A DNA stretch of 64,000 bases from Dendrocalamus latiflorus (taxonomy: Eukaryota; Streptophyta; Magnoliopsida; Poales; Poaceae): the NCBI GenBank assembly GCA_017311315.1, contig CM029654.1:25379879-25443878 (forward strand), given 5' to 3'. The notes below the pieces were generated by a model. That model had not been told where the DNA came from. It worked only from the letters and a program-made list of their open reading frames with translations, and did not search any database. Below are positions 34,146-46,660 of this stretch, piece by piece. Positions within the stretch are counted from its first letter, which is position 1. Each line of letters starts with the position of its first letter. A program made the position numbers and the translations under genes.

Positions 34146-34862
34146 TGTTTGTGTTATACCTATATATATAAAAACGATATTTCCTAATCTAAAAACCATA
34201 TGATCGAAGGGAAGATGTTGGTGACAGACTAAGGTCAATTCCTTCATCGATCATGGCCCATGTCCACTCACTTAACTACGTACGATTTGCTCATTCTCAC
34301 GGTGGCATGTAGGACAAGCACTGAGGCAGGTTCGTGAACCTGGGAGCATAGCATACAAGACGACACACCGACTTGTGGATTAAACTAGCTAGTTAAGCTA
34401 ATGCGCCAACATATTACCTGTGAGTCATCAATGGTTAGTATAGAACCTACCATATATAATTTTTTCGTGGGAACCTAGCTAACATATATAAAATTATTAA
34501 GTTGTTTGAAAAGCGCATATAGGAAGCATCACCCTCTATATAAAAACTAACATACCTCCAAACCCGCACATGCAATTATATTTTAGTCCACAAAATTAAA
34601 GCAGAAAACACCTTGTTCTTCACTTCCACATGAAGTGCCCACCTGTCCCAACAAAATACAAACCTAAGGGCACCCACCAGCTCCCCAAAGTGTGGTCAGT
34701 TGATCTTGCCAAATTTTATGGTCGCGCTTGTGTTCCTCCTTCCCCACTCCAGGTTTACATACTAAAAAGGGTAGCACATCTGTCCATGTTTCCTTCGTTA
34801 TGAGCAACATGGAGATAAACATTAGTTTGATTGATTAGATTGAAGCAGAAAGAGTAAACATA

Positions 34863-35051
34863 CTCGTTCCATTTCTCTTCATAAGTCAGTATTTTGATCA
34901 AATACACATATTAATAATGTTACATGACCAAAAGTTAGTGGTATACTGAAAACAACCATGATTGATATCCCTGGTATAGATGTCTTGGGGATATAGCTAT
35001 AGAAGAAAGAATATGTTTGTCTGTTTATTACAAATGATGGAAGGAACGAGA
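34863..35051. mobile_element. Stowaway/mariner-like MITE candidate
   Basis: The left end reads TACTCGTTCCATTTCTCTTC; the right end in reverse reads ATCTCGTTCCTTCCATCATT. The shared CTCGTTCC core and about 190-bp length fit Stowaway-type elements, but a clean TA duplication is visible on the left side only. Confidence 0.4.
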
Positions 35052-35838
35052 TTTACAGATAAAAAAAGAAAGTTTACATGCATGGATGCCTTATTTTTGC
35101 AACAATATTGGCTTTTATAAATGAAAAAAATAGAGGATGTGTGTATTTATGTTAGTGCATGTGAAAAAAATTCTTCCGGTACAGAGTTTAATTTGTGCTA
35201 CTAAACAAAATAAAGAATGAGAACCATCATGTATGTGGACAATCAATATTTTGCAGGTATAAGGGTTTAGGAACCACGACTACATGCATGATCTAGTGTT
35301 TCCCATTGGACAAAGATAGTGCCGTTGTTGATGATTGCAATTTATCGTTTCATTTTAACTTTGACTAGCCTCGTCATCATTGTATTAGAGGGCATAGAAA
35401 TGTGAACATTTTTTATTTTTATTTGCTAACTATAATTCGTTTCACATTGGACTGCTGCATGTACGAGGCTACCTTTTAATTTTTTTTCTCGAAGTTATTG
35501 GAGTACCCGAACAAACGTTTAATGTAATGCATCGAGTATTTATGGAAAAGACATGGCATTAACCTGAAAAGACCAATAAAATTATGTGTTAACACTGGAG
35601 TCATCAAGAATATTCATGTAACCCGTGCATGGTAGCAAAGTGATACAACTGTGTCGACAAACCCAAGTTGTAATTGAGGATGAGTTATCTGATACCATTA
35701 TTTTAAAGTTAATTTATTAATGCTCGACATTCTATCGAACAAGCAATAGCCAACAGGCTTATTTTGTAAAAACAAACTTAAGGAAGTAATGGAGGAATTC
35801 ATATATATATATATATATATATATAAGATACTGAAATG
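35052..35838. other. Distal upstream region of the WOX gene
   Basis: AT-rich DNA without recognisable genes. An (AT)n run of about 25 bp lies at 35800-35825. Confidence 0.4.
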
Positions 35839-36036
35839 GGGCACCATGGTGCCCAGGCATCAAGCCTCTTTGTCGTTAGATTGCTTTTAGATGCGTGCAG
35901 GTGCAATATATTAGGTAAACCTATTAAGATTCATTAATTCGAAAAGGCATCAATTTGGAAAGGAATCAATCACGGATGGAAAGTATTAATGATAGATGGA
36001 AAGTTTTAATTATGGAGCTTGGGCACCATGGTGCAC
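35839..36036. repeat. 198-bp segment bounded by two copies of a GGGCACCATGGTGC palindrome
   Basis: GGGCACCATGGTGCCC (35839-35854) and GGGCACCATGGTGCAC (36021-36036) are near-identical self-complementary 16-mers. Between them lie GGAATCAATCACGGATGG- and GATGGAAAGT-type short repeats. It could be a small non-autonomous element whose ends can form hairpins; I cannot assign a superfamily. Confidence 0.5.
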
Positions 36037-36049
36037 CTGTTATTTTGCC

Positions 36050-36344
<295 letters not shown>

Positions 36345-36522
36345 TTTATCATTCATAAAAATTCAGGCACTAACTCAGAACACTTCTTTAATTTGCCTTT
36401 TCTTTCTTGAGCAAGTAGAGCGGCAAATTCAAACAAACCGATGACACCTAATCTCTAGCTAATCACTCCCTGTGCCCTCTGCTTATATCGCTTAGTGACC
36501 CAATTATCACATTAGCCAATGA

Positions 36523-36528
<6 letters not shown>

Positions 36529-36553
<25 letters not shown>
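36529..36553 (+). repeat. (CT)n microsatellite near the WOX core promoter
   Basis: About 12 CT units immediately upstream of the TATA box. GA/CT tracts are frequent in plant core promoters and 5' leaders. Its complement GAGAGA recurs as AGAGAGAG at 36561-36568, so the two can pair. Confidence 0.9.
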
Positions 36554-36570
36554 CCCGCACAGAGAGAGTT

Positions 36571-36580
36571 CTATAAGTAC
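36571..36580 (+). promoter_or_regulatory. Probable TATA box of the WOX gene
   Basis: CTATAAGTAC lies 151 bp upstream of the start codon, placing transcription start near 36600-36610 and a leader of about 115 bases. An upstream ATG at 36595 opens a 32-codon frame ending at 36693, but it lies about at the expected start site and may not be transcribed. Confidence 0.55.
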
Positions 36581-36721
36581 CAAGACTCTCCATTATGCCC
36601 CCACTCTCCTTAGCTTGGCCTTGTGTCACTCTCCCCTTGACTTATCCCTTCCATCAATCCTTTGTCCCTTTCCATAACATTGTCCATAGTTAGCTTTGAC
36701 CATCTCTTAGCTAGGCTCTCC

Positions 36722-37702
36722 ATGGATCACCACCACGACCAAGCTCCCACCCACCGCGGCGGCGGCGAGGGCGAGCCGGCGAGGTCGCGGTGGGCGCCGA
36801 AGCCGGAGCAGATCCTGATCCTGGAGTCCATCTTCAACAGCGGCATGGTGAACCCGGCTAAGGACGAGACGGCACACATCCGCCGCCTCCTCGAGCGCTT
36901 CGGCACCGTTCGCGACGCCAACGTCTTCTACTGGTTCCAAAACCGCCGCTCCCGCTCCCGCCGCCGCGCCCGCCAGCTCCAGCAGGCATGTGGCGGCACC
37001 CAGCTCCCCGCCGCCGCCGCCGGCCACCACGACGTCAGCACTTCTCCCTTCATCATGCACGGCCAGCTGTGCGACAGCGTGCCCACGGCCGCGGCGCCCG
37101 TGCCATCCGCGGCCGTGGCCTCCCACTTCTTGGCGGACGACGTCGAAGGCGGAGACGACCTGTTTGCTATCTCTCGGCAAATGAGCCTCATGGCACGCGG
37201 TGGTGACCACCATTACAGCTACACGGCCACCGACTCCTCACAACTGACCTACCAACCAGCTGGTTAGTTACTGTACATTGCATGTGAAATCTCGTAACCT
37301 CATAACCTTCAAGCTTTTGATCTCATGCATGTCGTCTATCCAATTGTGACCATTGATGATCATACGTGTGCTTACTTATGGATTGATGTATATTGCAGGA
37401 ACGATCCAAGTGTTCATCAATGGTGTGGTGTACGACGTGCCGAGCGCGGGCGCATTGGACTTGGCAGGCACGTTTGGGCGTGATGTTATGCTGGTTCACT
37501 CCTCCGGCGAGGTCCTCCCGGTGAACGAGCACGGCGTTCTGATGAAGAGCTTGCAGATGGGGGAGTGCTACTACCTGGTTAGTGAATTTATTTGATCATT
37601 TTTTACTAATTGAACTTAATAGGTTCTAGTTTATACATTATTAATTTAGAATCAATATAATTACTTGTTCCTTGATGTTTGTAGGTTGCGAGATCGATCT
37701 AA
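36722..37702 (+). CDS. WOX10: WUSCHEL-related homeobox transcription factor, WOX10/11/12 group (3 exons)
   Basis: Spliced join of 36722-37262, 37399-37577 and 37685-37702 gives 245 residues. The homeodomain spans about residues 22-86, with PKPEQILILESIFNSGMVNP in helix 1 and the recognition helix containing NVFYWFQNRRSRSRRR (WFQN at 71-74); the enlarged loop and turn are typical of WOX proteins. The C-terminal block GTIQVFINGVVYDVPS (from 181) to LMKSLQMGECYYLVARSI is conserved in the WOX11/12 clade. No WUS-box is present, as expected for this clade. The ATG at 36722 is chosen because it starts MDHHHDQ just before the homeodomain; codons upstream lack an ATG in frame. Such proteins are nuclear DNA-binding regulators, and rice members act in crown- and lateral-root development. 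The symbol WOX10 rather than WOX12 is inferred from sequence memory and the gene-poor setting. Confidence 0.85.
37263..37398 (+). other. WOX intron 1 (136 bp)
   Basis: Donor GTTAGT and acceptor TATTGCAG. It splits the Gly181 codon after its first base (G / GA). Removal joins QPAG to TIQVFINGV, restoring the conserved C-terminal block. Confidence 0.9.
37578..37684 (+). other. WOX intron 2 (107 bp)
   Basis: Donor GTTAGT after CTG and acceptor GTTTGTAG. Splicing yields YYLVARSI then TAA at 37700-37702. Without splicing the frame would end as YYLVSEFI, which does not match the family tail as well. Confidence 0.85.
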
Positions 37703-37928
37703 TCAGCTGGATCTAGCCGAATTGAGGATTCAGATTTATGAATGCTAGGAAGCATGCATATGCATGCTTCATTAAGAGATTGTTGTCCAGATCATATCAG
37801 TATGTGCACTAATGTTGTTCTATATGTCGATGTATATTATTATCTGATGCATCGTCCCCTTGAGAGTTCCTTCCAATGTTGGAGATGTTGTAGTTTAATT
37901 ACTTGAGAAATGAGTTTCCAGATTAATT
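37703..37928 (+). other. WOX 3' flank / 3' UTR
   Basis: AT-rich downstream region before LTR-like DNA begins at about 37929. GCATGCATATGCATGC at 37753-37768 is a strong palindrome. No canonical AATAAA is obvious, which is usual for plants. Confidence 0.5.
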
Positions 37929-40900
37929 GTTGTCGGATCCGAAAAATTAATTCTGAACCCTTACATGTATATCGTACTAGTCTAATAATCAGTGGCTAGT
38001 ATACACATTCAATATCTTTTGTATCACACCATGTGAGCATGAATAAACAGAGTACTATATAATAATAAACAAGCGAACATAGACTTATATAACTAAGCTT
38101 TTGATAGAAGGGCTGACCAACTAAGGCCCCGTTTGGTACGGCTCCACTTCACAAGTGGAGCTGTTTTTTTTTACTTCACAAGTGGAGCTGGGTGAAGCTA
38201 CTTTTTTTAGCTCCACCCAAGGAGCTACTTTTGTCTCGGCAGGTTTTAAAGGACTCCTTGGGTGGAGCTATTTTGTTGTACCCCGTTTGGCACAAAACGG
38301 CTCCAAACAGCTCCAGGAGCTGGTGGTGGAGCTGTGCCAAACGGGGCCTAAATAGTTCCCATATTAAGTAAATAGCAGTGGAATAAACGATAAATGAGAC
38401 ATAAATTCCAGCAAGCATGCATGCCATAACACACCACAGGCAACTGATTGTAGTTAAATCTTAGCAAATGATGTCATCTTCGCTAATACCGACGGCGTGA
38501 AATTAACCGATATGGAGATCTCATTCTTCTTGCTATGATAGTGTTCAACGAGCAATTGTGAATACAAAAATATACTCCGTAAGACTTTATAGCAAAGTTA
38601 CATAGTATGCAAGGCTATGTCAAGAGGGATTGCTATCCTATCAAAAAAAATTTATTTGGCATAAAGCAAGCTTTCATTTGCAATAATGAGTAATAGATTG
38701 CAATCAAAAGTTGTAAAAGTATTTTACATTTGATACAAAGTAACAAATAGGTAATATAAGCATAAATCACAAATGGCTTTCCATAGCCATGAGCAACGAC
38801 ATTCACATACTCATGACCAAGTTTCAATAAGTGGATACCTTCCATTCCCAACCAAGTTTTGAAAAGATAAGACTAATTTTAGCGACATCACTAAGCTTTG
38901 TCCATCACCGGGGGTACAGTTATTTAAATAGATTTTTCACTCTGTACAGGTTGTGCACTTTACTCATAAGACATAATCAACTTCTCATGTCGTCCATGGC
39001 TTGCGATACACAAGGTACCTGATAAGAGTGATCATGAGGCATTTACATTGCTCGACCCCAACCTTGACCCGCCCGATGGATTTGTGCCCTTGGGAGTTTG
39101 CACACATTAACCCTAAGGAATCCACCATTGTGTCGATGGTTTTAGCCCCCATACACAACTGTGATAGGAACCACCTCGAGCCACCGTTCGGGCACTCACA
39201 CAACTCTGATCTATCACGGATGCAAGATTAGACCCAAACAACTTATTATGCCAAGGCCTTCTTATAAAAGCACTTGTGATTGTACGAAAGACTTAGATCA
39301 ATAACACATAAGTTCACGATCTTAACCGACTTGGGCAAGAGTCTCCAATAACCTACCACTACATGTGAGTTCCCTCTCACACTATAAGTTATATAAATAT
39401 TTTGCTCAAGTCAAAAGTATAGTTTTTAGTTTTGTTTTCTAAGTATAATATCAAATATGACCCCACAGATCTAGCAATACAACCAACCCATATTTTGGAA
39501 GTGTAACCGACCTATCATTTAATATGCCGACAAACTATGCATGATTAAGCAATTGTATCTTATATTTATTGTAAAACTCCACAACGAATCATACCAGCTG
39601 TAGATATCATTACTAAGGTAACAATAGTGATTGTCAACTTTTCAAGGTAGGATCCATGCAACAAATCAGTATAACTGTCAAACTTACCAACATAGCGATT
39701 TTACTGAAAATATACGCATGCATAATAGTTTGAGCAAAGAAAATATATAACATTAAATTATGAGATCAACATGATCAAATTAGGGTGCTTTCCTTGCTTG
39801 TTGAGGTCTTCGTATTGCTCTGGATCAACTTCATACGATTCCAATACATCGGTTCAAAGCAAGTAAAACCAAGAAACATAAATAAATATTAAATAAATTC
39901 AAATGGAGACTAAAATTCAAAATATTGGCTCTATAATAAATATCATTATTTTATAAAAATTTAGAAACAAGAATCACGTTATTCGGAATTTGTATGAGGG
40001 AGAACGGGCTTTTGGAAGTTTTACCGGGAGAGAAAATCCCAGAAAAAGAAGAGATAAAACACTGTGCTACTAGGGTTTCAAATTTTTATTTTTTTTACAT
40101 GAAAATCTGGATTTACTGCATTATCCATCTGACGAGTGGGACCGGTCCACGGTGAACTTGGCTTATGTATGCGAAAACTAACCGATAGGTCCCGCATGTC
40201 AATGAAACAGATTTTTAAACCCCCATTGTAAATATCAAACCAATTAAATAATCAGTGGGGCCCACTAGTTTGTGAATACATGCTAAGTGAAGTTGTTAGT
40301 GCTAAACGCATGAAAATAACGTGGGGCCTACTTGTCAATGACACAAGACATGGGCATGGCGGCTCTCTCGGCTGAGGTCATTAGCAGGCTCATCGGCGGC
40401 GAAGGGAGGGCCGAAGCAGCTATGGTGAGGTTGGGGACAGGTAGAGGGGCTCACGACAAGTCCATCAGTGGTGATGGTGGCCGAAGAGGTGGTCGAAGGT
40501 GAGCTCACGGTGATGCAAAGTGTCGGTGAAGTCCGGCGAACGACGACAATGATGAAAGAGTGGCGGCAAAGGAACAATATGATTGCTTCCTGGGTCCAGC
40601 GTGGTGCTAACGGTGGTGGCATGGGGACCAATGGACATCAGAGTGGCCGTGGTGATGAGTTCTGCGGCAGCATCGTGGGTGGCTATGATGATGTCTAGGC
40701 AAATGACGACGAGCCTCAAATCTAAAGTGTGCAAAAGCATCTATAGAACACAGGGACCTTACCAGGGTGGTTAATGGAGGCAGAGGAAGTCTAAAATGGC
40801 ACGACAATGGAAGAATATAGCAACAACTACTACTCTAGCTCAAATTAAATGGCACAATAGGATTAGGAGCTCACCATGATCACGATCGTGAGGTTGATCA

Positions 40901-41246
40901 TGACAGAGAAGGTCTATGGTGGGCGGACGACGATGAGTGGAGGTGGCAGCAATGAGCTTCATGGTAGCGTCGCTCATCAGGATGAACTAGTAGGTATAGA
41001 GGGCAAGGTGAGGTTCAGGGTGATAAGGCACATGGTACAGTTGACCACAGACAAGGTTGAAGCACACCAGGGAGAGAGGGAGATGACAGCGACAATGATG
41101 ATTAGCGATGAAGAAGACAACACAATTTCGACGCTACACTAGTTCACAAGCAAAATCGAGTGCGGGGTTCCCTGGAGATGAGTAAGGAATGCAAAGTGAC
41201 AAGAGGAGAAAAGGGATGGTTCTCACCAGAACAGCAAAAACACGAC
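37929..41246 (-). mobile_element. Gypsy-like LTR fragment, minus orientation
   Basis: Starts TGTTGTCGGATCC. 37950-38030 (CTAGTCTAATAATCAGTGGC) matches 5750-5790 and, in reverse, 44930-44985. 38940-38960 (CTGTACAGGTTGTGCACTTT) is the inverse of the GTACCATCTCTACAAAG-type signature, and 39060-39220 holds the remaining reverse LTR text. 40130-40340 has GGGGCCCACTAGTTTGTGA phrases and 40370-41130 a purine-rich block. It begins only 230 bp after the WOX stop codon. Confidence 0.5.
38125..38348. mobile_element. PIF/Harbinger (Tourist-like) MITE, 224 bp, TAA duplication
   Basis: The left end GGCCCCGTTTGGTACGGCTC and the reverse of the right end GGCCCCGTTTGGCACAGCTC are good terminal inverted repeats. 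TAA flanks both sides (38122-38124 and 38349-38351), the expected 3-bp PIF/Harbinger target duplication. The interior repeats AGTGGAGCTG and CACCCAAGGAGC in both orientations, so most of the element can fold. Inserted in the LTR piece, hence younger. Confidence 0.9.
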
Positions 41247-42637
41247 GAGTTACATCCCAAATCCTAGGGAGTTAAAAAATGAGTAAAATCTAAAACTTTT
41301 TGCTTGCATTTTATTCCCTTGATGTTTGATTGGAGTTCCTTTGGAAAATAACTTGTAACTACAAATTATAGAAAAGAAATATGCAAGGGATAGAATTCAA
41401 TTTGACTTTAAAAAAAATCAAATATGAAAAGATGATCCATAAAGTGGCATAGAAGAATTTACAGTGGAAACCATTTCAAAAACTGAAAAATACGTCCATG
41501 GTGATGGAAATAAAATTTTGAATATTTTTGAACATGTTTCCGAAATTCACCAAATCAAAATAGTGCTTTTAATGAAAATAGAGACCTTCAAAGATTTTTT
41601 AAGAAAAATCTAAGATATCTAAAATCTTGGAAAAATTACAAACTTCGGGGGAAGGAACCAGAGCTACTCTTCCCGCTGAGCTCGCAAGAACTCGTGAGCT
41701 AATCCCTGACCATCTCATGCCTACAAAACCCCCTCAACCATGTCACCATCTTACCCATCTTACCCTCATCTCACTTTCATGAAAAGCTTAGCTTCTAGCT
41801 CCTTGTTTCGCTAGGAACGCACGTGCCTTCCTTAGCATTGGCAAGCGCAACCGCTGCAACCTCCTGTGGCATCGTCGTCCCAGCTCTCCAATGAACCTCT
41901 CGCATTTCTGACTATGTCACTTTGCATTCCACATCCCCTAGAGAATTTCCCCTCAACTTATTTTGTGATTCATGCATACATTCATCAGATTTGAGTCGTC
42001 TTCCTTGGGTCTGGTCAAAACTGCCGCCGTCGACACCGTTGCCTCTCCGATGAGACCTAGTTCAATTCGTCTCCCTCAAAGCATCCTTGACCATTCATTG
42101 AGCTAATGCACCCTCATCCGCAGCTCTCCCTCACCGTGGAGTTTCCTCACTATGAGCATATCTCTACTGCCATTGCCCCTCATCATCCAGCCACTATGGT
42201 GCCTCTCCATCATCACCAACCTCCTCGGTAAACTCCTGTTAGTCCCTAGGTGATCTCATACTCATTAGATTTGGGATTAACTTGCCTTGCCTAGCTTTCA
42301 TCGTAGCCGTTCATGGTGCCGTTGTGATAGCATGGCACCGGCGAAGCTTCGGTAACCATAAGTCCCCATGCTAACCTTGTAGCATCGCCTAACCTCCCTA
42401 GAGCTAACATGATCACCCAATCACCCTCTCCTACGCTCCTTCACTCGTGCCAGTGCAAGCCCGAGAGCCTCCACCTTATCGCCACCTCGTGTTGCCACCT
42501 CTGTCCACTATTTTGGCCGTAGAGGTGCACGGTGACACAACCATTCTATTTCACCCATGTGAAAGCCAAGCTGCTGCCTCTCTCGCCACCGGCAAGCTCG
42601 TGAATGAGCTTGACCGAGTTGAGCTCCTCTCTTTCAT

Positions 42638-42683
<46 letters not shown>

Positions 42684-44990
42684 CGATGGCCCCACCTATC
42701 ACGAAGGTCATTAACATGGTTAATCACATTTAAATTTAATAATCAGTAATTAGTATCTAATGAGACGCTAACCTTTGGACCCCACTTGCTAATTTTCTAA
42801 TTAAATTCTCGTTGATTAAAATGAGTCTATGATAGGTGGACCTAGCTAAAATTAATTAAGGAATTTTAATTAAACCAAAATTTAAAGTATAAGTCATTGA
42901 CATATGGGACCCACTTGGTAGTTTAATAAATAAAACATGATTTATAACGTGTAAGACTGACATACATGGCCCACATGTAAGACATTTCAGAAAAATAAAT
43001 AAAATAAAAAACTGCTTTTAGTTATGTGAAAGTTCGCTTTGTGAACTGGAAAGCATATTTTGAAATAATACGTCTTCGATGCCATCACTTCTATTATTTT
43101 TTAGGATTTATAAACCGATTAAAATTGAAATGGCCATAACTTTTGCACATGAACTCCAATTAAGTGAATTTTGTCTCTAAATCCTTCTAAAATCATGGTC
43201 TATCTAGATATGCAAAAGATATTTAAATTTGGTCTCTATTTGAATTTATTTAGCTCTTATTTGTGCTTGTTTGGATTTTACTGAATAGATATCGTCGCGC
43301 CAAAAATCTACAAAAGCACTTCCGAACCATTCTTTGAGCAATCAAAGCATAGAAAGCACATCATTTGTCTATGTTGATCCTAATATTTTAATTATTATAT
43401 ATTATTTGTAAAATCTATTATGTATGTGTGTATGTTTCACTAAAGTCGCTATATTTGTCGGTAACAGTAGTTATATCTGCTTGTATGCATTAATCCTCCT
43501 TGCAATTTGATATCCCCACTATTGTAGCCCTTACGTCATGATTTAGACAGTAGCTAATGTCAAATTTGGTATATTACATTGAGTATATCGTTTAGATGCT
43601 TAGCCACACACAAGTTTACACTAAGTTTGAATATTACAAAAAACTTGCGCGTGGATATGTGTGATTTTGAAATAGTGGACCAGAAGAGGAACCTCTGTTA
43701 GTTTGGTATAAAATAAAATGAAAAACCTAGATTTAGATGTGGATAAGTTATATGATAAACTAAAAGATATGAGTAGGTATCTCGCATGTAGATAGGAGGA
43801 GATTTTCGCTTGGGTGAATTAAGGACTAAACACTATTGCCATATATCTAAGTCTAACCATACAACCACATGTGCTATATGAGCTCTAGTTTTAGCTGACT
43901 AAGTTATCTAGGACTACCTTTGTATTTTGGTAGGCTGAAGTACTGAGGGTATTCCATGAAAGTTTGCTCGTAGAGGATCGCTTCACCGAGGTGTTAGGAC
44001 TAAAGCTTGTTAATACAATGATAAATGCTTACTTGAGGGTAGGACACGCCTAAGTGAGGGTTTGCCATTCATTGAGCTGGTGCAAGGTTAGGACTAGGTG
44101 ATGTAAAGGTTTTATGATAATTACTTTTGTCATACGCCCAAGGAAGCGTGTAGTTGCTGACAGTAGACTATCTCATGTGAGTAAAGTTGTACATTCTCTT
44201 GAGGGTGTTAAAACTGTTTAAACTATTTAATAGCTGTACTCATGGCCATGAGCATGTTTTGATACAGCCACAATGAGTCTAGCTTTTATTTTAACAAAAT
44301 GGTTTTGTTGAAAATTATATGATGGCATGAATATGACGCATGTGCTATGCCTATGGTTGAGGTTTGTTCGATTTTCTCAGCCATGGTCGGCTGTGAATTA
44401 CTATGATTACTCATGATAAAGTTATATAAATGTTATTATTTTACATTTTAAGTGCTCTTTACGATTTTGTTGCAAATTACTACTTATCGATATTGCAAAT
44501 GCAAACTTTCTTCATGCTAAAAATTACTTGTAGCATCGAGCCTTATCCATTGTTAGCCTTGCATTTATATATATATGTTGTGATACACTATAAATCTTGC
44601 TGAGTACACAATGTACTCAACATTGCTTAATTTGTTCAGAGAATGTGGAAGAAAATATGCTCGACGATGCTTATTTTGCTCTCGATATTGGAGAATATGA
44701 CGATGGGTCATTCTAAGGCCTAACCCTTGTTGGTTGTTTGTGGGCAATAGTAACATACTGCTGGACTCTTCTGGTTATTTACTTGTCTTCCGTTGCAATC
44801 TTAATCTTGATACTTATATTTATTTGGTCAGTTGGCCCTATGTTGTAAACCTTATATATATTGCTTATGTACTTATCCCTTTTGTTGTAAATTATTTGTA
44901 TGCGATGTGTATAGATGTGATCACAATGTTGTGAATACCACTAATCATGGAACTAGTATGGAACCCATATGAGGATTTCAAATATTCAAC
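41247..44990 (+). mobile_element. Gypsy-like LTR, plus orientation
   Basis: Starts near GTTACATCCCAAATCC, the plus form of the ends seen at 27639 and 63364. It contains a GGACCCCACTTGC/GGGACCCACTTGG block (42778-42915), the signature at 44185-44265 (GTTGTACATTCTC, then CTGTACTCATGGCCATGAGC) and the end-block 44590-44990 (TGAGTACACAATGTACTCAA, TCATGGAACTAGTATGG). No polyprotein is seen. Right boundary about 44990, by comparison with 5728. Confidence 0.5.
42650..42680 (+). repeat. (CT)n microsatellite
   Basis: About 15 uninterrupted CT units within the LTR-like region. Confidence 0.95.
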
Positions 44991-46257
44991 GCTAGGGTTC
45001 TCCACTCAGCGAAGAGGAAGAAGATGGTGTAGGCTCTGCTCTCCACGGCTTCAATTGCAAAAATGAGCTAAGAAAAGGGCATCAGAGAGGTTCAGACGAA
45101 ACGCGACGTGCAAGCCAAGCAAGGAAGCTCACCAGAAACGCACAGGCACAGAGGCGTGCTCTCCGGCAGCGAGAACGGCGCTCACGTTCCCGCTGAGCAA
45201 GGAGCTCTAGTTCTTGTGAAAATGGAGTGCATGGCGAGCTAGGAGAGATGTGACACGCACGGGAGGCTTGTGTACTTAGGAGAAAAGCATGAGAAGACGG
45301 CGAGAAGGCGGGCCACGGCGAGAATTCGCAGGCGTGCCCTTCCTCTATCCAGACAGGACAGGCGGTGGGCGACAAAGCGGAGTGACGAGGTGACTATGGC
45401 AATCACACTACAACAAGAACCACCATACAGCAACACATACTCAACAACGGAAAATAAAAGCGCTGCGCCCAGATTTGTGCGCGAATCCCACCACCTCCCC
45501 ACGTAGCGAAATAGATAAAACATTTCAATAGATTTCCTTTTAAGCAAATAAATTAGACGTGGTCTGTAACTTCCTAAAATGCGATCTCTTTAACCCACCC
45601 TACCGTCCTACGGCTGTTAATTGACAAAGCATTCGGCCAAGCCGGCCCTATCCTCTCACTCATGCCTTGCCGGCACCCTCTGCACCATCTTCTCCCAATA
45701 CATGCCATGCTGAGTGCAGTGCTGCAACGTTGCCACCATCCTTACATAGGCCATCCGAATCTCGCTGGCTTTGGTGTCCTACACCAAATCCATGTGGCCG
45801 CTACACCTGTTCTCAGCGCCGCTGGTCCATCTTCCACTGGATCTGATTCAAGCTGTTGCCCTGATTCTGCTTTCGAATGACCACGCCATCTAGTGGTTCA
45901 TCGTTGGTCGCCATGTCCAGTGTCCCTGGGCTAATCGCCGGTGATACACATCATCGGTTAGTCGGGCTCCATCGTCAGACGCTTGCGTGGTCGTCAATTT
46001 ACCGGCGCTGCCCCAGCCATCGCGGAGATTTGCCATGATCTCACCCAATCCCAGGTAATATTGCCTATTCTCTAAGTTCCCTTGATTACGTGATCCCTAA
46101 TTTCTCATAATTTAACTAATTCCTTTATTCCTGTTAGTTCAATTGATAACAATTGTGAATTAACCACATATATGACAATCATGCCAATACAGTTTCTGAA
46201 CTCGTGCAATGAAGGGCAGTGATGTACAGACCTTCTGAAGTTGTGCCATGTAAATTA
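44991..46257. other. Intergenic DNA, no gene confirmed
   Basis: 45080-45380 is GC-richer, and minus-strand frames of about 100 codons (45082-45375, 45239-45547) are open, without recognisable domains. CACTACAACAAGAACCACC at 45408 resembles a CACTA-type end, but no subterminal repeats follow. 45640-46040 contains Pro/His-rich frames of low credibility. Confidence 0.35.
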
Positions 46258-46290
46258 CTAGCCTCAAAGGCGCGGCGACACGCCGCGCCA
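46258..46290 (-). mobile_element. Helitron-like 3' terminus (hairpin plus CTAG)
   Basis: On the minus strand a 9-bp stem, GGCGCGGCG, with a 3-base loop and CGCCGCGCC (46289-46269) is followed seven bases later by CTAG (46261-46258) and then T. Helitrons end in a short GC hairpin close to CTRR and insert between A and T, all of which fit. The 5' TC end must lie to the right and is not identified. Confidence 0.55.
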
Positions 46291-46660
46291 GCCACCGTAT
46301 GTATCAAAGTAAAAGAGGCGATAATTCGTGAGGAGTTTTTTAAAAAAAAAATCGAGGACAAATGCGTAATTTCGGGAAAATCAAAGGTTTTTTTTGTAAA
46401 AAATCGAGGACCTGTAAGGACTTGTACGTAAGTAAATAAGGACCTATACATAATTTTGGAAACCCGTGGGGCGCTATCCAAAAAATTTTTCTAAAAAAAC
46501 TTGCAGGGACCTTTTCGCGAGAAAAAAGGACCTTTACGTAATTTCCGAAAAACCCAAGGAAAATGCCTCGGCCGGCCGTACGCGAATTTCCTCCGCCACG
46601 CGCCGGCCGGCTGAGCGACGCGGGCGACGTGGACGCGCTGGGGGGGCGGAATCCCCCCAG
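46291..46660 (-). mobile_element. Helitron-like interior with repeated GAGGACNNNTRCGTAATTT motif
   Basis: Phrases such as GAGGACAAATGCGTAATTTC (46351), AGGACCTATACATAATTTTG (46439) and AGGACCTTTACGTAATTTCC (46528) repeat at about 90-bp spacing, with A/T tracts between. A GC-rich patch (46570-46650) follows. Non-coding on the evidence here. Confidence 0.4.

Noticed and set aside
36662..36721. N-terminal extension of the WOX protein
   Set aside because: The longer frame would need a TTG start; the first in-frame ATG is at 36722 and fits family proteins.
45408..45440. CACTA-type end CACTACAACAAGAAC
   Set aside because: No subterminal repeats follow and no partner end was found.
45082..45547. 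Minus-strand genes of about 100 codons
   Set aside because: Two frames overlap over the same DNA and neither shows a motif.
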